A stretch of DNA of 64,000 nt from a bacterium (lineage in GTDB: Bacteria > Gemmatimonadota > Gemmatimonadetes > Longimicrobiales > RSA9). Below, one piece after another: positions 19,292 to 28,336 of this stretch. Numbering within the stretch: position 1 is the first letter of the stretch; each line of letters opens with the position of its first letter. The DNA is taken from the NCBI GenBank assembly GCA_003242735.1, contig QGVH01000008.1, positions 62,001 to 126,000 on the forward strand. The letters are read 5' to 3'. The translations under genes were made by a program, and so were the position numbers. A model generated the notes under the pieces. That model saw only the letters and a program-made list of their open reading frames with translations. It searched no databases and had not been told where the DNA came from.

Positions 19292-19716
19292 TCCAGCTCG
19301 CCGCTGCTGCCGCCCTCTCCTGGCTCGCGCTCGCCGGCCCAGGTCCCGTCCCGCCGGCGCAGGCCGGTGTGGCCGACACGGCCGGGCCGCTGCCGGCCGC
19401 GCTGCCGGCCGATCGCGCTCCCGGCGCCCGGTCCGCCGGCCTACGGCTCCAGGCGGAGGACCGCTGGTTCGCCCAGGACAAGCTGCTCCACTTCACCGCC
19501 TCCTTCGGCGGCTTCAACCTCGCCTACGGCGCGTTGCGGACCGCGCAGCTCGGGCGGGAACCGGCGATGATCGGTGCGGCCGCCATCGCGGGCGTGGCCG
19601 GGGTGTGGAAGGAGTGGCGCGACCGCCGCCGCGGCGGCCCGTTCAGCGCCCGGGACCTGGCGTGGGACGTGATCGGGATCGCCGCCGGGGTCGCCGTCGC
19701 CGCCAACACACGCTGA
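19288..19716 (+). CDS. YfiM/DUF2279-like periplasmic or membrane protein
   Basis: A 142-residue protein with an N-terminal signal sequence (hydrophobic residues 4-18, possible cleavage near PPAQAG). The motifs WFAQDKLLHFTASFGG (about residues 59-74) and KEWRDRRRGGPFSARDLAWD (about 107-126), followed by a hydrophobic end, match the DUF2279/YfiM group. Function unknown; homologues are predicted lipoproteins or VanZ-like membrane proteins. No lipobox Cys is present here. Its start is coupled to the SLOG gene. Confidence 0.75.
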   Translation: MIQLAAAAALSWLALAGPGPVPPAQAGVADTAGPLPAALPADRAPGARSAGLRLQAEDRWFAQDKLLHFTASFGGFNLAYGALRTAQLGREPAMIGAAAIAGVAGVWKEWRDRRRGGPFSARDLAWDVIGIAAGVAVAANTR

Positions 19717-19729
19717 GCGTCGTTCGACG

Positions 19730-21739
19730 ATGTCCCTGCCTCCACCGCTCGTCATCCCTGCGGCTCGGTTGCACGATCTCGCGGACGGCGCCTCCCTCGA
19801 GTGGCTCGAGGTGGATGGCCGCGGCGGCTTCGCATCGGGCACGGCGGTCGGCGCGAACACGCGCCGCTACCACGGCGTGCTGGTCGTTGCCCGGCGCCCG
19901 CCGGCCGACCGGGTCGTGTTGCTGTCGCGGCTCGAGGAGGTCGTCATCACCGCCGCAGGCGAACGCTACGAACTCGCGACCAACTACTATCCCGGCGTGG
20001 TGCATCCCACGGGGCACCGGTGGCTCGCGTCGTTCCGACTCGACCCGTGGCCCGTCTGGCAGTACCGGCTGGGCTCGCTCACGCTGACGAAGTCTCTGTT
20101 CGCCGCGCGGGACGCGGGCGCCGTCGTCGTCACGTACTGCGTGAGCGGAGGCGAAGCGCTCCTCGAGCTGCGGCCGCTGGTGGCCGGACGCGGCTACCAC
20201 GCGCTGGTGCAGGCGAACGAGCACGTGGCGCAGGCTGCGGAGGTGGAACCCGGCCGCATCACTTACCGGCCGTACCCGCTGATCCCGCCGCTCGTGCTGA
20301 GCCACGACGGCGGCGAGTGGCACCCCGACCCGCGCTGGTACTACCGGACGCTCTACCCGCGCGAGACGGAGCGCGGGTTGGACGACGCCGAGGACCTGTT
20401 CCAGCCCGGCGTGCTCCGCGTCCGGCTCGTGCCGGACCGGCCGTGGCGGCTGGTCTGCGCCACGAGGCCGATGGACCCTGCCCCGGCGGACGAGTGGGCC
20501 GGTGCGGAGCGGCGGCGCCGCGCGGCTGCCGCGGAGCGGGGGCGCGATCTGGGGGGCGACGACGCCGCGCTCGCCACCCTCGGCGCGCGCCTCGCCCTCG
20601 CGGCGGAGGCGTTCCTCGTCGAGCGCGACGACGCCCGCACCATCATCGCCGGCTACCCCTGGTTCGCCGACTGGGGCCGGGACGCGATGATCTCGATCCC
20701 CGGCCTCTGCCTCGCCCTCGGCCGCATCGAGGAGGCGGAAGCGGTGCTGCGCACGTTCGCGGCCCACCAGCGGGACGGCCTCATCCCCAACCGCTTCCCC
20801 GACGACGGCGGCGAGATCCCGGTGGATCACTACAACGCGGCCGACGCCTCGCTCTGGTTCGTGGAGGCGGTGGCGGCGCTGCACGAGGCCGGCGGCGACA
20901 CCCGCGCGTTCCGCCAGGCCGTCCACACCACCATGCACGCGTACCGCACCGGCACGCGCTTCGGCATCCGGCTCGAGCCGGACGGACTCGTGCGGCAGGG
21001 CGTGGAGGGCGTGCAGCTCACCTGGATGGACGCCAAGGTGGACGGCTGGGTCGTCACGCCGCGCACCGGCCGCGCCGTCGAGATCAACGCGCTGTGGTAC
21101 AACGCGCTCCGGCGGGCGGCCGGCCTCTCGCGCGTCTGGGGCGACGACCCCCGGGAGTACGAGGAGCTCGCGCGCCGCGCCCGCTCCGGGTTCCGCGTCT
21201 TCTGGAATCCCGAAGCGCGGTGCCTGTTCGACGTGATCGGGGACGACGGGCGGCCCGACCCCTCGCTGCGGCCGAACCAGCTCTTCGCCGTGTCTCTGCC
21301 GCATTCGCCGCTCACCCCCGAGCAGATGCGCGGGGTCGTGGAGGCGGTGGAGCGCGACCTGCTGGTCCCGCTCGGCGTGCGGACGCTCGCGCCCTCCGCG
21401 CCGGGGTACGTCGGCATCTATCGCGGGCCGCAGCGCGAGCGGGACGCGGCCTACCACTCCGGCACGGCGTGGCCGTGGCTGCTCGGTCCCTTCGCCACGG
21501 CTTACCTGCGGGTCCACGGCCTCCGTCCCAGCACCCGCGAGCGGGTGCGGGCGTTGCTCGAACCCGTGATCGCCCACATCGGCGAGTACGGCCTCGGCCA
21601 CATCGCGGAGGTGGTGGGCGGTGACCCGCCGCACGCCCCGGGTGGCTGCTTCGCCCAGGCCTGGAGCTGCGCCGAGGTGCTCCGCATCCTGGCCATGATC
21701 CGGCGCCGGCCGGTGGCGCCCGACCGCCGCCCTCGCTAG
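19730..21739 (+). CDS. Amylo-alpha-1,6-glucosidase (glycogen debranching enzyme family)
   Basis: A 669-residue protein with the two-domain layout of archaeal/bacterial-type debranching enzymes. The N-terminal beta-sandwich (GDE_N) holds LEWLEVDGRGGFASGTAVG and NTRRYHGVLVV. The C-terminal (alpha/alpha)6 GH133 domain holds YPWFADWGRDAMISIPGLCL (about 306-325), GLIPNRFPDDGG, YNAADASLWFVEAV and QLTWMDAKVDGWVVTPR. It would remove branch glucose from limit dextrin in the cytoplasm. No glycogen synthase or phosphorylase is adjacent. The start lies 13 bases after the previous stop. Confidence 0.93.
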   Translation: MSLPPPLVIPAARLHDLADGASLEWLEVDGRGGFASGTAVGANTRRYHGVLVVARRPPADRVVLLSRLEEVVITAAGERYELATNYYPGVVHPTGHRWLASFRLDPWPVWQYRLGSLTLTKSLFAARDAGAVVVTYCVSGGEALLELRPLVAGRGYHALVQANEHVAQAAEVEPGRITYRPYPLIPPLVLSHDGGEWHPDPRWYYRTLYPRETERGLDDAEDLFQPGVLRVRLVPDRPWRLVCATRPMDPAPADEWAGAERRRRAAAAERGRDLGGDDAALATLGARLALAAEAFLVERDDARTIIAGYPWFADWGRDAMISIPGLCLALGRIEEAEAVLRTFAAHQRDGLIPNRFPDDGGEIPVDHYNAADASLWFVEAVAALHEAGGDTRAFRQAVHTTMHAYRTGTRFGIRLEPDGLVRQGVEGVQLTWMDAKVDGWVVTPRTGRAVEINALWYNALRRAAGLSRVWGDDPREYEELARRARSGFRVFWNPEARCLFDVIGDDGRPDPSLRPNQLFAVSLPHSPLTPEQMRGVVEAVERDLLVPLGVRTLAPSAPGYVGIYRGPQRERDAAYHSGTAWPWLLGPFATAYLRVHGLRPSTRERVRALLEPVIAHIGEYGLGHIAEVVGGDPPHAPGGCFAQAWSCAEVLRILAMIRRRPVAPDRRPR

Positions 21740-21752
21740 ATTCCCCCACGTG

Positions 21753-22037
21753 ATGGAGGTCCTGATCGCCGTGCTGATGGCCGCGGTGGCCGTGGCCGCC
21801 GTCCTGCCGCCGTTCGTCGCCCGGGGGCGCGCGGCCCGGGCGGCGTCGGGCGCAGGGGGCGCGCGGGACGACGGTCTCCTCGAGGCCGAGATCGCCCGCT
21901 ACCGCGAGGCGCTCCGGGCAGGCACCGTCTGCGAACACTGCACGTTCGCCAACCCGCCGGGCAGCCGCTATTGCGCGGACTGCGGCCGCCGGCTGCCAGC
22001 GCCGGGAACGGCCGGGGCCGCCGCGGGCCCCGCCTGA
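21753..22037 (+). CDS. Small membrane-anchored zinc-ribbon protein
   Basis: About 94 residues: an N-terminal hydrophobic segment (residues 3-23), a short helix (LLEAEIARYREALRAG) and a C-terminal zinc ribbon CEHCTFANPPGSRYCADCG with two CxxC pairs. An ATG at 21753 and a GTG one codon earlier are both possible. Function not recognised; such proteins resemble short zinc-ribbon tails in c-type cytochrome maturation or DUF-type membrane proteins, but no assignment is justified. It sits between the debranching gene and recA. Confidence 0.65.
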   Translation: MEVLIAVLMAAVAVAAVLPPFVARGRAARAASGAGGARDDGLLEAEIARYREALRAGTVCEHCTFANPPGSRYCADCGRRLPAPGTAGAAAGPA

Positions 22038-22233
22038 GGGGCGCGCCCGGCCCGAAACAGGTCCCCGGCCCGACGCCGCGCCGCCGCCGGCTCGGGCTCC
22101 GGCGCCAGCCCACCGTCAGGGCGTGTCCCGAGCCCCCATGCGGCCGTCCCATCGTGCTCTTGTGATCCCCGCAGAACGTTGCATCTTAGGGCCGCAGCGC
22201 GCGAAACGCGCCCCTGGCCGAGGGGTATCACAG

Positions 22234-22261
22234 GCATTCACCTACAACGCGATGTGAATGC
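22234..22261 (+). promoter_or_regulatory. 28-bp inverted repeat upstream of recA (candidate operator)
   Basis: GCATTCAC (22234-22241) and GTGAATGC (22254-22261) are perfect 8-base inverted arms with a 12-base spacer, ending 18 bases before the recA ATG. The position suits a repressor site for a damage-inducible gene. A possible promoter (TTGTGA 22160-22165, 16 bases, CATCTT 22182-22187) lies upstream. The arms do not match the LexA boxes I know (GAACnnnnGTTC, CTGTn8ACAG and others), so the regulator is open. Confidence 0.45.
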
Positions 22262-22279
22262 ATCGGAACAGGCGGGGAG

Positions 22280-23332
22280 ATGCCAACGCTCGAGCTCACG
22301 GATGAGAAGCGGAAGGCGCTGAACATCGCCATCGCACAGATCGAGCGCGCCCACGGCAAGGGCTCGATCATGCGCATGGGAGTGGACGGCGCGCGCGTCC
22401 AGGTCGAGGCCATCTCGACCGGCGCCATCAACCTCGACGCGGCCATCGGGATCGGCGGGATCCCGCGCGGCCGGATCAGTGAGATCTTCGGCCCGGAGTC
22501 CAGCGGGAAGACCACACTCTGCCTCCACGTCATCGCGAACGCGCAGAAGCAGGGCGGCATCGCGGCGTTCATCGACGCGGAGCACGCCCTGGACATCGAG
22601 TACGCGCGCAAGCTCGGCGTGGACGTGGACAACCTGCTGGTCAGCCAGCCGGACACCGGCGAGCAGGCCCTGGAGATCGCCGAAGTCCTGATCCGCAGCG
22701 GCGCGGTGGATGTCGTCGTCATCGACTCCGTCGCCGCCCTCGTGCCGCGGGCCGAGATCGAGGGAGAGATGGGCGACTCGCACGTCGGCCTCCAGGCCCG
22801 GCTCATGAGCCAGGCGCTGCGCAAGCTGACCGGCGCCGTCAGCCGCTCGCGTACGGCGGTCATCTTCACCAACCAGATCCGCGAGAAGATCGGCGTCATG
22901 TTCGGCAACCCGGAGACGACGACGGGTGGCCGCGCGCTGAAGTTCTACGCGAGCGTCCGGCTGGACATCCGCCGCGTCGGCGCGATCAAGGACGGCCAGG
23001 AGCTGGTGGGCAACCGCACGCGCGTCAAGGTGGTGAAGAACAAGTGCGCGCCGCCGTTCCGCCAGGCCGAGTTCGACATCATGTACAACGAGGGCATCAG
23101 CCATACCGGCCTGCTGGTGGACCTGGGCGTCGAGTACCGCATCATCGAGAAGTCCGGCGCCTGGTTCTCCTACGGCGACGTCCGCCTCGGCCAGGGCAGG
23201 GAGAACGCCAAGGCCTTCCTGCGCGAGAATCCGGAGCTCGCCGCCGAGATCGAGGCGAAGATCCGCGCCGAGCTCGGAATGAGGAGCATCCCCGCCACCG
23301 CCGACGACGGCCCCGTCGCCTACGACGAGTGA
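22280..23332 (+). CDS. recA: Recombinase RecA
   Basis: A 350-residue RecA of standard length: Walker [10 protein letters not shown] (about residues 73-81), the conserved [25 protein letters not shown], the Walker B region [20 protein letters not shown] and the DNA-binding loop 2 region [21 protein letters not shown]. It polymerises on single-stranded DNA for homologous recombination and triggers the SOS response. There is no intein. The start has GGCGGGGAG immediately upstream. An inverted repeat lies in the leader and a strong terminator follows. Confidence 0.99.
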   Translation: MPTLELTDEKRKALNIAIAQIERAHGKGSIMRMGVDGARVQVEAISTGAINLDAAIGIGGIPRGRISEIFGPESSGKTTLCLHVIANAQKQGGIAAFIDAEHALDIEYARKLGVDVDNLLVSQPDTGEQALEIAEVLIRSGAVDVVVIDSVAALVPRAEIEGEMGDSHVGLQARLMSQALRKLTGAVSRSRTAVIFTNQIREKIGVMFGNPETTTGGRALKFYASVRLDIRRVGAIKDGQELVGNRTRVKVVKNKCAPPFRQAEFDIMYNEGISHTGLLVDLGVEYRIIEKSGAWFSYGDVRLGQGRENAKAFLRENPELAAEIEAKIRAELGMRSIPATADDGPVAYDE

Positions 23333-23346
23333 GCGGGCGAGGCCGT

Positions 23347-23393
23347 CGAACGCGACGAGGCCCCGGCAGAGCGCCGGGGCCTCGTCGCGTTCG
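23347..23393. terminator. Bidirectional terminator between recA and the propeller gene
   Basis: A perfect 21-bp stem (23347-23367 with 23373-23393) around the 5-base loop AGAGC, placed between the convergent recA stop (23332) and the minus-strand propeller stop (23409). It can serve both strands. No long T-run, but the stem is exceptionally stable. Confidence 0.85.
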
Positions 23394-23408
23394 GCACCAC
23401 CCACACCA

Positions 23409-24587
23409 TCACGCGGCCGCGCGATCGCGCGCCACCCTCAGCCGCGCCACGTACTGCACGTCGTCCTCGTCGCGCAGCACGCCGTAGACGACGTCGCCAT
23501 CGAACGTCATGAAGGCGAAGTTGGCCGGGAACTCGACAACGCCGAGGTACCTGCCATCCGCGTCGAACACGTCCCAACGCGGGGCCCCGGGATCCTGCAT
23601 GTCGAAGCCCGCTCCGGGCTCCTTCGCCATCGCCGCCGTCTTGACCCGCCGAACCCAGATCGTATTGCCGGGCCCCGACCTGAGGCGGGCGAGCGCGGGA
23701 TAGCGGTCGGCGAAGCTGAGGCTCCGCTCGGCGGCCATGATCCCTTCCGGCGGTATCCCTGCTCGCTTCCACGTGTCGCGGAACAGCTCCAGGAAGGCTT
23801 CCGTGTCCTCTGCCGTGAGGGGGGCGCGCTCGAACGGCTTGCGGATCACCTGTACCAGCGTGCCACCGGGGCGCCGGACCTCGATGCTGTAATCCGTGTT
23901 CATGGCCGTGAGGAGCGAGCCGTCGGCCGCGACGTCCCACACGGGCTCCGGCTCGAACATGCGGATCCGCATCGCGCCGCCCTGCACCCGGATCGTCCCG
24001 CCGGCACGGAGGACGGCGAGCGTTTCGCTGGACCCGCCCGTGCCGCGAGCGATGATCGGCGCCAACGTCGAGAACTCGCTCTGGGGCTGGCCAGGGAAGG
24101 GGAAGCGCAAGAGCTGATGCACTACGCGCCCGTCCGGCGTCATCCCCCATCCCGACGGGATGCCCTCGGCCATGGGGAGCGGGAAGCTGCCGCTCTCCTC
24201 CCCGCCGGCCGCGAACCAGTCCACGCGCTGGAGGAAGAGGTCCGGGACGAGCACGGTGTCCCCCCGGCTGGGCTCGCCGGGACCCGAACCGGCGCGGCCG
24301 ATCGTTCGCAGGAGCGTGCCCTGTGCGTCGAAGACGCGGATCTGCTGCGCCTCCTGGTCCAAGACGTAGATTCGGCCATCCGAGTCCGCGTCGATCCCGA
24401 CGATGTTGCCGAACTGGTACTCGGGCTCGCCCTCGGCCACGCCGATCCTCAGCTCCTCCACCACCCGCCACGCCTCGCCCGGCCGCCAGACGCCCACGGC
24501 AGGGTTCTCCACGATCGCCACGCCCGCGCTGTCCCGCACCGTCCCTGCCCGACGCCCCGGGCCCGGGTTTCCTGACCCCAGGAACAC
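23409..24587 (-). CDS. 6-bladed beta-propeller protein
   Basis: About 392 residues from a GTG at 24587. It resembles the 6-bladed NHL-like propellers abundant in Gemmatimonadota: TVRDSAGVAIVENP at the start, then repeats such as VGIDADSDGRIYVLDQEAQQIRVFD, WGMTPDGRVVHQ and DVFDADGRYLGVVEFP. Usually an N-terminal signal or lipoprotein peptide precedes the VRDSAG motif; here none is visible in any plausible start, including ATG 24701, which would overlap alaS. So either the start is wrong, the signal peptide has been lost, or the protein stays inside. Function and ligand unknown. Confidence 0.75.
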   Translation of the reverse strand: MFLGSGNPGPGRRAGTVRDSAGVAIVENPAVGVWRPGEAWRVVEELRIGVAEGEPEYQFGNIVGIDADSDGRIYVLDQEAQQIRVFDAQGTLLRTIGRAGSGPGEPSRGDTVLVPDLFLQRVDWFAAGGEESGSFPLPMAEGIPSGWGMTPDGRVVHQLLRFPFPGQPQSEFSTLAPIIARGTGGSSETLAVLRAGGTIRVQGGAMRIRMFEPEPVWDVAADGSLLTAMNTDYSIEVRRPGGTLVQVIRKPFERAPLTAEDTEAFLELFRDTWKRAGIPPEGIMAAERSLSFADRYPALARLRSGPGNTIWVRRVKTAAMAKEPGAGFDMQDPGAPRWDVFDADGRYLGVVEFPANFAFMTFDGDVVYGVLRDEDDVQYVARLRVARDRAAA

Positions 24588-24599
24588 ACGCGCCGGCCC

Positions 24600-24639
24600 T
24601 TCGCCTCGGCCCCGGATCGCCCTATATTGAAACGTTTCA
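24600..24639 (+). promoter_or_regulatory. alaS promoter with a 12-bp palindrome
   Basis: TTCGCC (24600-24605), 17 bases, TATATT (24623-24628) form a promoter pointing to alaS. Sharing its last T is the perfect palindrome TGAAACGTTTCA (24628-24639), which would cover the transcription start. Its AAACGTTT core resembles LacI-family operators. A bound repressor would block initiation, so alaS or the divergent propeller gene may be regulated here. Confidence 0.45.
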
Positions 24640-24699
24640 GCGAACCAACGCCGACGCCGCCGCCCGGTGAGCGGCGAACGGCCGTCCTCTACGGTGCCC

Positions 24700-27381
24700 A
24701 TGAACTCATCGGAGATCCGACAGCGCTTCCTCGACTACTTCGCTCGTCACGACCACCGCATCGTGCCGAGCTCGAGCCTCGTCCCCGCGGACGACCCGAC
24801 CCTGCTGTTCACCAACGCGGGGATGGTCCAGTTCAAGCGCGTGTTCCTGGGCGAGGAGAAGCTGCCGTTCCGGCGCGCGACGACGGCGCAGAAGTGCCTG
24901 CGCGTGAGCGGCAAGCACAACGACCTCGAAGAGGTGGGCGTCACCGCGCGACACCACACCTTCTTCGAGATGCTCGGCAACTTCTCCTTCGGCGACTACT
25001 TCAAACGCGAGGCGATCGCGTTCGCCTGGGAACTGCTCACGGAGGAGTACGGGCTGCCGCGCGAGCGGCTCTGGGCCACCGTGCACTACTCGGACGACGA
25101 GGCCGCGAGGCTCTGGGAGGAGGTCGCCGGCCTGCCGCCGCAGCGCATCTTCCGCCTCGGCGACAAGGACAACTTCTGGCAGATGGGCGACACCGGGCCG
25201 TGCGGCCCGTGCTCGGAGATCCACTTCGACCTCCGGCCCGCGGACCGGCGCGGCAAGGACCTCAGCCTCGAGGAGTTCATCGCCTGCGGCGAACAGGGCG
25301 AGTTCCTCGAGCTGTGGAACCTCGTCTTCATGCAGTACGACCGCCGCGCCGACGGCGAGCTCGAGCCGCTGCCCGCGCCCTCCATCGACACCGGGGCGGG
25401 CCTCGAGCGGCTGGCGGTGGTGCTCCAGGGCGTCTACTCGAACTACGAGACCGACCTCTTCGTGCCGCTGATCCAGCGCGCCGCGGAGACGGTCGGCAAG
25501 CGGTTCGATCCCGCCGCGCCGAGCGCGGTGTCGTTCCGCGTGCTGGCGGACCACGCGCGCGCCGTCGCGTTCCTGCTCGCGGACGGCGTGTTCCCCTCCA
25601 ACGAGGGGCGCGGCTACGTCCTGCGGCGCATCCTCCGCCGGGCGGTCCGTCACGCGTGGCTGCTGGGGCGCCGTGAGCCGACGCTGGTGGATGTGGTGGA
25701 CGAGGTCGTGGCCCGTATGGGCGACGCGTACCCCGAGTTGCGCGAGCGGCACGACCATCTCCTCGAGACCACGCGGCTGGAGGAGGAGCGTTTCCTCCAG
25801 ACCATCGATGCGGGCATGGAGCGGTTCGACGAGATCGCGCCCGAACTCTCTGACGAGGAGCGCGGCGCGATCGACGCCGGGCTGCGCCCGCGTCCGGTGA
25901 TCCAGGGCATCGACGCGTTCCGCCTCTACGACACGTTCGGCTACCCGTTGGATCTGATCGAGTTGATGGCGCGCGAGCGGGGGTACGCCGTGGACCTGGC
26001 CGGGTTCGAGCGCGCCCTGGAGGAGCAGCGCGAGCGTTCCCGGGTGGCGCACCAGGCTCGGATGGCTGAGAGCGCGGACGCCTCGGCGCTCGCCGCCGGG
26101 TGGGAAGAGCTGGTGCCGGAGGCGGAGCAGCGCTTCGTCGGCTACGAGACGACGACGGTCGAGACCGACGTCATCGCGTACCGCCGCGAAGACGGCCGTC
26201 TCGCGCTCCAGCTCCGGGAGAACCCGTTCTACGTCGAGGGCGGTGGGCAGGTCAGCGACCGCGGGGTGGTCGAGGGTCCTGGCTGGCGCATGAGCGTGGA
26301 CGACGTGCGCCGCGTGGCGGGCCGTGTGGCCGTGCTGGGCGCCGTTGAGGGCGAGTTTCCTGGCGGCCGCGTCCCGCTGCGGGTGCGCGCCGTCGTCGAG
26401 CAGCCCACGCGGCACGACACGGAGCGCAACCACACGGCCACGCACCTGCTGCACGCCGCGCTGCGCAAGGTGCTCGGCACGCACGTCGTGCAGCGCGGGT
26501 CGTTGGTGGCGCCGGACCGGCTGCGCTTCGACTTCTCGCATCCGCGGCCCCTGACGCCGGAGGAGATCCGACAGGTGGAGGAAGAGGTCAACCGCGCGAT
26601 CTTCGCCGACCAGGACGTGTGCGTGGATTACATGGGCTACCGCGAAGCCGTGGAGCGCGGCGCCATGGCGCTGTTCGGCGAGAAGTACGGCGATGTCGTG
26701 CGGGTGATCTCCGTCCCGGGCGTGAGCGCGGAGCTGTGCGGCGGCACGCATGTTCGCCATACCGGTGAGATCGGGCTGTTCCGCATCGTGAGCGAGACGA
26801 GCGTGGCCGCCGGCGTGCGGCGCATCGAAGCGGTCACCGGTCCGGCGGCCTATGCGCGAGCCGTCGAACACGAGGAGACGCTGCGCCGGGCCGCCGCGCT
26901 CCTGCGGACGTCGCCGGATGCGTTGCTCCGGCGGATCGAGCAGCTCCTCGAGGAGAACCGCGAGCTCGAGCGCCGGCTGCAGCGTGCGCTCGCGCAGGGC
27001 ACGGTGGACCGGGTGAGCGAGCTGGTGGAGCGTGCGGTCCCGGTGGACAACACGCGGGTCGTGGCGGGCGAGGTGGACATCGCAACGCCGGATGAGCTGC
27101 GTGCGTTGGGCGACCGGCTGCGCGAGCGGCTGGGGAGCGGCGTGGCCGTGCTGGCCGCGCGGATGGATGACCGGATCTCGCTGCTGGCGGTCTCCACCGA
27201 TGACCTGATCTCGCGGGGCGTGCGCGCCGATCGCGTCGTCCGCGAGGTGGCCTCGCTGACCGGCGGCTCGGGCGGCGGCAGGCCGCACATGGCGCAGGGT
27301 GGCGTGGGCGATCCGGCGAAGGTGAAGGATGCGCTCGCGCGGGCGCCCGAGATCGTGCGGACGCTGATCGCCGGGGCATGA
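24700..27381 (+). CDS. alaS: Alanyl-tRNA synthetase
   Basis: An 893-residue class II synthetase of normal length. The catalytic core begins IRQRFLDYFARHDH, with FTNAGMVQFKRVFLGEE and the motif-3 region DTGAGLERLAVVLQG. The editing domain carries RNHTATHLLHAALRKVLG and CGGTHVRHTGEIG (zinc-type His/Cys site), and the C-Ala domain ends GGSGGGRPHMAQGG. The ATG at 24700 fits the family start; an in-frame GTG at 24667 would add 11 residues. One base separates its stop from the next gene. Confidence 0.98.
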   Translation: MNSSEIRQRFLDYFARHDHRIVPSSSLVPADDPTLLFTNAGMVQFKRVFLGEEKLPFRRATTAQKCLRVSGKHNDLEEVGVTARHHTFFEMLGNFSFGDYFKREAIAFAWELLTEEYGLPRERLWATVHYSDDEAARLWEEVAGLPPQRIFRLGDKDNFWQMGDTGPCGPCSEIHFDLRPADRRGKDLSLEEFIACGEQGEFLELWNLVFMQYDRRADGELEPLPAPSIDTGAGLERLAVVLQGVYSNYETDLFVPLIQRAAETVGKRFDPAAPSAVSFRVLADHARAVAFLLADGVFPSNEGRGYVLRRILRRAVRHAWLLGRREPTLVDVVDEVVARMGDAYPELRERHDHLLETTRLEEERFLQTIDAGMERFDEIAPELSDEERGAIDAGLRPRPVIQGIDAFRLYDTFGYPLDLIELMARERGYAVDLAGFERALEEQRERSRVAHQARMAESADASALAAGWEELVPEAEQRFVGYETTTVETDVIAYRREDGRLALQLRENPFYVEGGGQVSDRGVVEGPGWRMSVDDVRRVAGRVAVLGAVEGEFPGGRVPLRVRAVVEQPTRHDTERNHTATHLLHAALRKVLGTHVVQRGSLVAPDRLRFDFSHPRPLTPEEIRQVEEEVNRAIFADQDVCVDYMGYREAVERGAMALFGEKYGDVVRVISVPGVSAELCGGTHVRHTGEIGLFRIVSETSVAAGVRRIEAVTGPAAYARAVEHEETLRRAAALLRTSPDALLRRIEQLLEENRELERRLQRALAQGTVDRVSELVERAVPVDNTRVVAGEVDIATPDELRALGDRLRERLGSGVAVLAARMDDRISLLAVSTDDLISRGVRADRVVREVASLTGGSGGGRPHMAQGGVGDPAKVKDALARAPEIVRTLIAGA

Positions 27382-27382
27382 C

Positions 27383-27718
27383 ATGACCGGACCCGCGGAT
27401 TCGCTGCACGCGCTGGCCTGGCTGGAGCGACGCGAGCCCCGTGCACCGGAGCCGCTGTTCGCACGGATGGCCGAAGCGCTCTCGCGTTGTGCCGAAACCG
27501 ACATCCCGGCGGCTCTGGCCAGCGCTGCGTTCGCGTGCCTGCGCCGGGCCGTGGAGCGTGGCCGGGACCGCGCGGCGGCGTGGGATCTCCTTGCCGCAGA
27601 TGCGCTGCTGACCTACGCCTGCGAGGCGGCGGCAGAGGCGGGGCCCGATGTGGGCACCGTCCTGGACCGCATCGCCTCGCCCGAGCACTTCGCCCGACTC
27701 CTGGCGACCGACAGATGA
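27383..27718 (+). CDS. Hypothetical protein (111 aa), alpha-helical
   Basis: An Ala-, Arg- and Leu-rich protein predicted by eye to be all helix, with three cysteines and no signal or membrane segment. No family recognised. It starts one base after alaS and overlaps the SIS isomerase start (ATGA), so it is firmly embedded in a coupled group, which supports it being real. It may be a lineage-specific partner of either neighbour; that is a guess. Confidence 0.6.
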   Translation: MTGPADSLHALAWLERREPRAPEPLFARMAEALSRCAETDIPAALASAAFACLRRAVERGRDRAAAWDLLAADALLTYACEAAAEAGPDVGTVLDRIASPEHFARLLATDR

Positions 27719-28314
27719 AGAGTCCGCCCGTTTCCGAGGCGGCCGCCCACCTCGAGGGGCTGGCCGAGCTGGCCGGACGCGTTGCCCGCGAGATGGCGGG
27801 CGAGATCGCGGAGATCGCCGAGCTGGTCGTACGCGCGCTGGTCGGCGGCGGCAAGCTGATGTTCTGCGGCAACGGCGGCTCGGCCGCGGACGCGCAGCAC
27901 CTCGCGGCCGAGTACGTGGTCCGCTTCCGCCGCTCCCGTCTGCCGTTCTCCGCGATCGCGCTCACCACGGACACGTCCGTGCTCACCGCTGCGGCGAACG
28001 ACTTCGGCTTCGAGCACGTGTTCGCCCGTCAGCTCCGCGCGCTCGGGAGGCCGGGTGATGTGCTGTTTCTGCACTCGACCTCCGGCGAGTCGAGGAACCT
28101 GCTGGAAGCGGCGCGTGCCGCTGCCGCCGCGCAGATCCACACCGTCGCCATGCTTGCCCGTGGCGGGGGGGCGCTGCGCGAACTGGTGGACCGTGCGCTC
28201 GTCGTGCCGACGGACAGCGTCGCCCACGCGCAGGAGATCCACCTCGCCGTCGGCCACGCGATCTGCGAGATCGTGGAGAGCCGGCTCGCCACGGAGCCGG
28301 GGGGCGGGTATTGA
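27715..28314 (+). CDS. gmhA: SIS-domain sugar-phosphate isomerase (GmhA-like)
   Basis: A 199-residue single SIS domain: FCGNGGSAADAQHLAAEYVV (residues 44-63), LTTDTSVLTAAANDFGFEHVF, the phosphate loop HSTSGESRN and IHLAVGHAICEIVE near the end, which carries the zinc/active-site His of sedoheptulose-7-phosphate isomerases. GmhA makes D-glycero-D-manno-heptose-7-phosphate for LPS core. The residue set supports this, but no other heptose gene (hldE, gmhB) is nearby, and DiaA-type proteins are close relatives. Coupled to the preceding orphan. Confidence 0.78.
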   Translation: MKSPPVSEAAAHLEGLAELAGRVAREMAGEIAEIAELVVRALVGGGKLMFCGNGGSAADAQHLAAEYVVRFRRSRLPFSAIALTTDTSVLTAAANDFGFEHVFARQLRALGRPGDVLFLHSTSGESRNLLEAARAAAAAQIHTVAMLARGGGALRELVDRALVVPTDSVAHAQEIHLAVGHAICEIVESRLATEPGGGY

Positions 28315-28336
28315 GGCAGGGAAGGGAGGAGCCGCG

